Shown: piece by piece, positions 45,807 through 49,853 of the stretch
How the letters are laid out: every line of letters begins with the position of its first letter
How positions within the stretch are numbered: position 1 is the first letter of the stretch
DNA from: Saccoglossus kowalevskii
Taxonomy: Eukaryota; Hemichordata; Enteropneusta; Harrimaniidae
DNA length: 49,853 bases
Reading direction: 5' to 3'
NCBI RefSeq assembly: GCF_000003605.2
Contig: NW_003137823.1
Location: 18,404-68,256, forward strand
Program-made: the position numbers and the translations under genes
Notes under the pieces: generated by a model
Seen by the model: the letters and a program-made list of their open reading frames with translations, nothing else
What the model was told of the DNA's origin: nothing
Databases searched by the model: none

Positions 45807-48800
45807 TAATAAAGTTCTTGAATGTGGCGTCCTAATTCCGTGTTATATTCAAAATTAATTATGAAGTTAATAAATCTACATGGTTTATTATTATGAATGT
45901 TCTCCGTCTATATTACTTTATGATTTCCATCAATCGGACATATTTTCCCACGTTAATGGAAAACTACATCCATAAATATTATTTCTATTACCTTCATGGC
46001 ATTTAGTGTATCATTCAAATCGATCCCCGCGTACGGTCTATATAAACATATGATTACGCGCGTTGTTTTTATTTGCGTCAATACTGCAATAAGACCTATC
46101 ATCAATCACGAACAGTAAAGCTGTGAGCAATCAAGAAAACGAGCCAAGGGCAATCCTCACACGTGGTGGCTTCGCAGTGGGTTGCAATCTGATGTGGGGC
46201 ACTTTAGTAAACGTCCGATTCTCAGCGTTTTTAATCATGTGATTACGCCTATATCTATAGTCTCAAATTACATTGACTCATCGTGAACAATATAGTTTGT
46301 TCAAGCGATATTATCAAAATATAGAAACAATTTACTGGACTCTCATGCCCCCCGCCCCTATTGAACCCAAAATTACGATAACATTCTGCTATATCTTCGA
46401 CAACTATATTGAATGAGGTTAGTTGTACGAGATATAGTCGCAACGCGTGTTTACTGGTTTTCTATAAATTGGTGGTGCGCTCGTTACCTCTGTCAATTAG
46501 TGAGAAGTATCGATTTCCCGGTCATTCTACTAAGAGCATTGATTTACTCTAACGCGTCACGCGTTAAAAAATTACTTTCGATTTTTTTAAGATATAAAAA
46601 AAAACGGATAGAAAAAAACAACAACATTTGACATAACTGAACATAACGTTGTTCCAACTATTTGGTATACTAGTAGTTTTGGTACAGTTACTATGTTTAT
46701 GATATGGTGTATGCGGTAAAAATAAAAGTGTGACTGCATTTGAAAATCACTTACCAGCTTTATGTGGGCCTAACAATAATAATAATAGCAGCACGTTCTA
46801 AGAATGTCATCGTATAACTCATCTCAGTTAACACCTATATATAATAGCAAGAGATAACAGGACCACGTTCAGTTGAAGGTATGTCAACATAAAATAGGGG
46901 AATCCGTTTCGTCAGTAAATGATCGAACGTTGTTTTCAAACAATAACGTCAGCGCATACATTGACAACACACTGAGTCGCATGGATGTGGACCGGTCCAC
47001 CATGTCAACAAACACGATGGGTACGCCTCTTGCTGCTTTTCAATAATTTCTACGTTTAGCGACACATCATTGCACTACGTGGACTTCATATGGATCTGTC
47101 CGTAGTTCGCGTGCACATCATGAAGAGTGGTGATGTTCAACTACGAAGCTCCGTACATACGCTATATTTAACAATGGCTTCGGGTACTCGGGGAAGGTAA
47201 TAACTGCGCAAACTCAGTCAAGGAATTATAATTAAATCACACACAAGCGAGAAAAAATAGTGTGATTACAATTTGTGCACTTAATGCAAATCTGACAGTA
47301 TAGTGTATATCGATTATAATACTTTACAGCACGGCAAAGACGGGGAAGCGAACAAAGCGATGCAAAAAGTGCAGCCTGATTGGATACAAAGAACGGCACA
47401 GGGCGTCAAGGCTATAGATTGCCCGTGCCAAAATATATCAAAGGCATATGTGAAGATATCCAACACTGCTATACAATGGGGATCACTATTTGACATCCTT
47501 AGAGTTATTGTTGTTGTTTGAAGTAACGAAAACGATATATTGTTTTGACTTGTGAATTTACGTATGTATAGACACGTGACTAATGATGGAATTATTGTAT
47601 ATTTATTTATAGTGGCATGAGTGTTATACGTAGCATATATTATGTTTGTATATAACACATACATACAGTCTTGTGTGTCCAGTTGCTATAGACCTGTAAT
47701 CATATCTATATATTTAATGGTATCCCATTGCGTAAATCTTACCAATTGTGTGGTAGCTTTTCGAAGTCAAAATTACACATGCCTGTTCATTGTCTTCGTT
47801 TGTTCAGTGTTATCTAATCGCGGGTAATCAAGTCATGTCGTCTTTTCTTACGGGAGTATTAGATCTGACGTCATAACATTGTGTAGCAGCTGTACAATAT
47901 ACTACACCTCGTGTTTGCCTCGGGCAGCAGATGTGAAACACTCTACCGGCGTATGTGTCAATACAAATACTGCTCTATTTAGCTTGATTCTCAACAATGG
48001 CTGAAGTTACACGCTATTAATCCCTTGCTTATGTCCTAGTACTCTAAACATTTCTGGTGGCGTATGAATATCTCGCCACTACTGGTAGCCTCGAGACAGA
48101 ATGTTTTGATGTAGTAAAGAGTATTATTATTAGTGGCTTTATTTGAATACAGTTTTGTGGATTGTTAACTTCATTATAATGTAATAAATGCATGTAATTT
48201 TTCAATAGCAAATATTATGAAATCATTCAATCATTAAAATGTTACTAAATGTTTGATGGATGGTGGTTTATACACATACCGTGTACCTGTGAAGATTACA
48301 GATTAAGGTAGCAGTATAGATTTTGGACTCTTTCTACATTTTTAGAATATCGTCTTAAGGCATGCTACATTCGCCAGTTATTATAAAGCAGTTGGGAATT
48401 CCAATTAACAATATAATATTATGTCAGTAATGCAAGCTGTGTATTGTATATTATGTAATCATAACAAGTGTACGTACGTCTATATGATGGTTTAAGTCAT
48501 ACGAGACGACATACAGGCGAAGCTTAGCTGGGATTATTCAAATATTTCTGTGAGTGATGACTTATTGAGTCATTAATCTTTGAGGTTCATTTAAGCGTCT
48601 TTGTTTTACAAATACAAATGAATATTTCGTACGCATTCGTAGTCGTCATGTAAATAAATATTTTGACTACAAAGCAGTTATAATTTAATTAGGTAAACGA
48701 TGAATTAAATTAAAAGGCAGGGATGGCGTCATTAGGGTTAACTCTAGTCACCATCACGAATATATCCCCATATAATGATTGTAAAGACCTAATGGGTTCC

Positions 48801-49853
48801 TTAGCATGCAGGTTACGTGACGAACCACGTATATCACAATGACCGGTACATTGTCATCTTAATTAAAGCAAGAAATGACGCAACAGATTACAGAGACAGG
48901 CAAGCTGCGGCAAATATCAGAGAGACTAAAGTTGCGTGCCACGTCTTTTGATGGGTCACGCGCTATTACGTAAACGTCTGGGCGCTTGCAAAAAAATCCA
49001 CACAGGCCATATCATACTTTTTGCACTGTTTTTTGTCACCAGTTTTTAAAACCATGTTGTTATCAATTATGTTTACTATAGACTAGTTTAGGTACTGTTG
49101 TTTATTTTGTGTGTATTGTGTGTGATGTAATTTGTCTTGGAATATTCGAACATAATCCTACAGGTAAAACATTTGAAACCATGTGTGAATCCAAAAAAAA
49201 ATTGCATCAAAGACCGTAGCTGCCTTTCCATCTATTCTCTATTTTATAGTATGCAAATAGTTGTAGCAATGACGTCATGTTGCATAAAAACGCCCCAAAT
49301 TGAAACATAATTGATTGTGATTCATAATATAAGGGCATATGCAATATGATATATAACGAATACCACACCTCATTTTGACGCCACTACGACGCTATGATTT
49401 TTGCTTGTTTACATTCGATTTCACGTATCGCGCGGGATCTCGATAACTTTGTAAAAATAGTCTAATTAGTTATATGATGTATTTCTTCAATTTTAGCATT
49501 CATATATGCAATGGTGTATTATAGAAATAGAGGTCAACGCACTCTGTAATTTGTGTGCGATAGTGGGGCAAGGACGTGGACACTGGAAAAGAAAACTCAG
49601 TGCACGTTCGATTTAACGCGTCTGAATTGAGTGTTGAATAAAAAAACAACGTTCTCAAAGTCAAGACTCTATACTGTCTTTGGTGGCGTGTTTAAGGAAT
49701 CTCGTGGCACATAGAGTGACAGTGTTGAAGTCACAAATAATAGTTTAAGAAGTTGTAGTGATTACATCACACATAAGGCAAATTAGAGTGATAGTCATAA
49801 CTAATGGAATATAGTGGTAGTGATGACATCATAAATAATGGCATATAGAGTGG
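45807..49853. other. Right flank, no gene recognised
   Basis: Mostly AT-rich unique DNA. A GC-richer patch at 47329-47420 after TTTACAG is open (HGKDGEANKAMQKV and on) but has no clear donor or known domain. From about 49715 to the edge, loosely repeated GTAGTGATGACATCATAAATAATGG-like units suggest the start of another minisatellite. Confidence 0.45.

Noticed and set aside
44406-45858. Open frames of 459 (minus) and 425 (plus) codons
   Set aside because: They coincide with the 42-bp minisatellite; a stop-free unit with a length divisible by three keeps frames open on both strands. No domain, splice or start context.
47303-47521. 72-codon frame with a GC-richer start (HGKDGEANKAMQ)
   Set aside because: Has a fair acceptor but no convincing donor, homology or partner exon.
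1-49853. tRNA, rRNA or snRNA genes
   Set aside because: I looked for GGTTCRANNCC B-boxes and familiar rRNA/snRNA words by eye and found no convincing match. A covariance-model scan would be decisive.

Overview
This is eukaryotic genomic DNA from a metazoan, most likely an AT-rich marine invertebrate. The evidence is spliced multi-exon genes with GT-AG introns of about 0.1 to 9.6 kb, AATAAA-type polyadenylation signals, abundant minisatellites and three runs of N. The proteins are animal-specific: an LDL-receptor-type YWTD/EGF membrane protein, an ASMT-family O-methyltransferase and a TRPC4/5-like channel. I cannot fix the phylum. A mollusc, an annelid or an ambulacrarian/lancelet-type deuterostome would all fit.

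Layout. (1) 1-665: a 44-bp minisatellite inside an intron. (2) 809-4929, plus strand: the last five visible exons of a single-pass receptor (YWTD propeller end, EGF module, transmembrane exon, long acidic tyrosine-rich tail). Its 5' part lies outside the window. (3) 8130-9134, minus strand: a complete, uninterrupted ASMT-like methyltransferase, convergent with the receptor. (4) 9.1-17.8 kb: no recognised gene. This stretch has an 836-bp gap, a perfect hairpin, and two copies of a composite element whose core is a 129-bp tandem repeat carrying CArG-box palindromes. (5) 17875-38200, minus strand: a complete TRPC channel gene in nine confident exons plus a possible 12-nt microexon. It encodes about 1,035-1,039 residues, and gaps two and three fall in its introns. 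(6) 38.2-49.9 kb: no confident gene. It holds a long TA tract and two adjacent higher-order minisatellites (73 bp and 42 bp units). The 42-bp array keeps several frames open on both strands and gives misleadingly long ORFs.

The three genes do not form a pathway that the sequence itself shows. The receptor tail has SH3- and SH2-type docking motifs. The TRPC protein keeps the zinc-binding motif, the pore-turret cysteine pair and the TRP box of the TRPC4/5 group. All gene models rest on translating the sequence and on splice-site phases that agree. No database search was run. I did not find an unmistakably new biological system. The best leads are the receptor tail, the TRPC microexon and the CArG-bearing tandem element.
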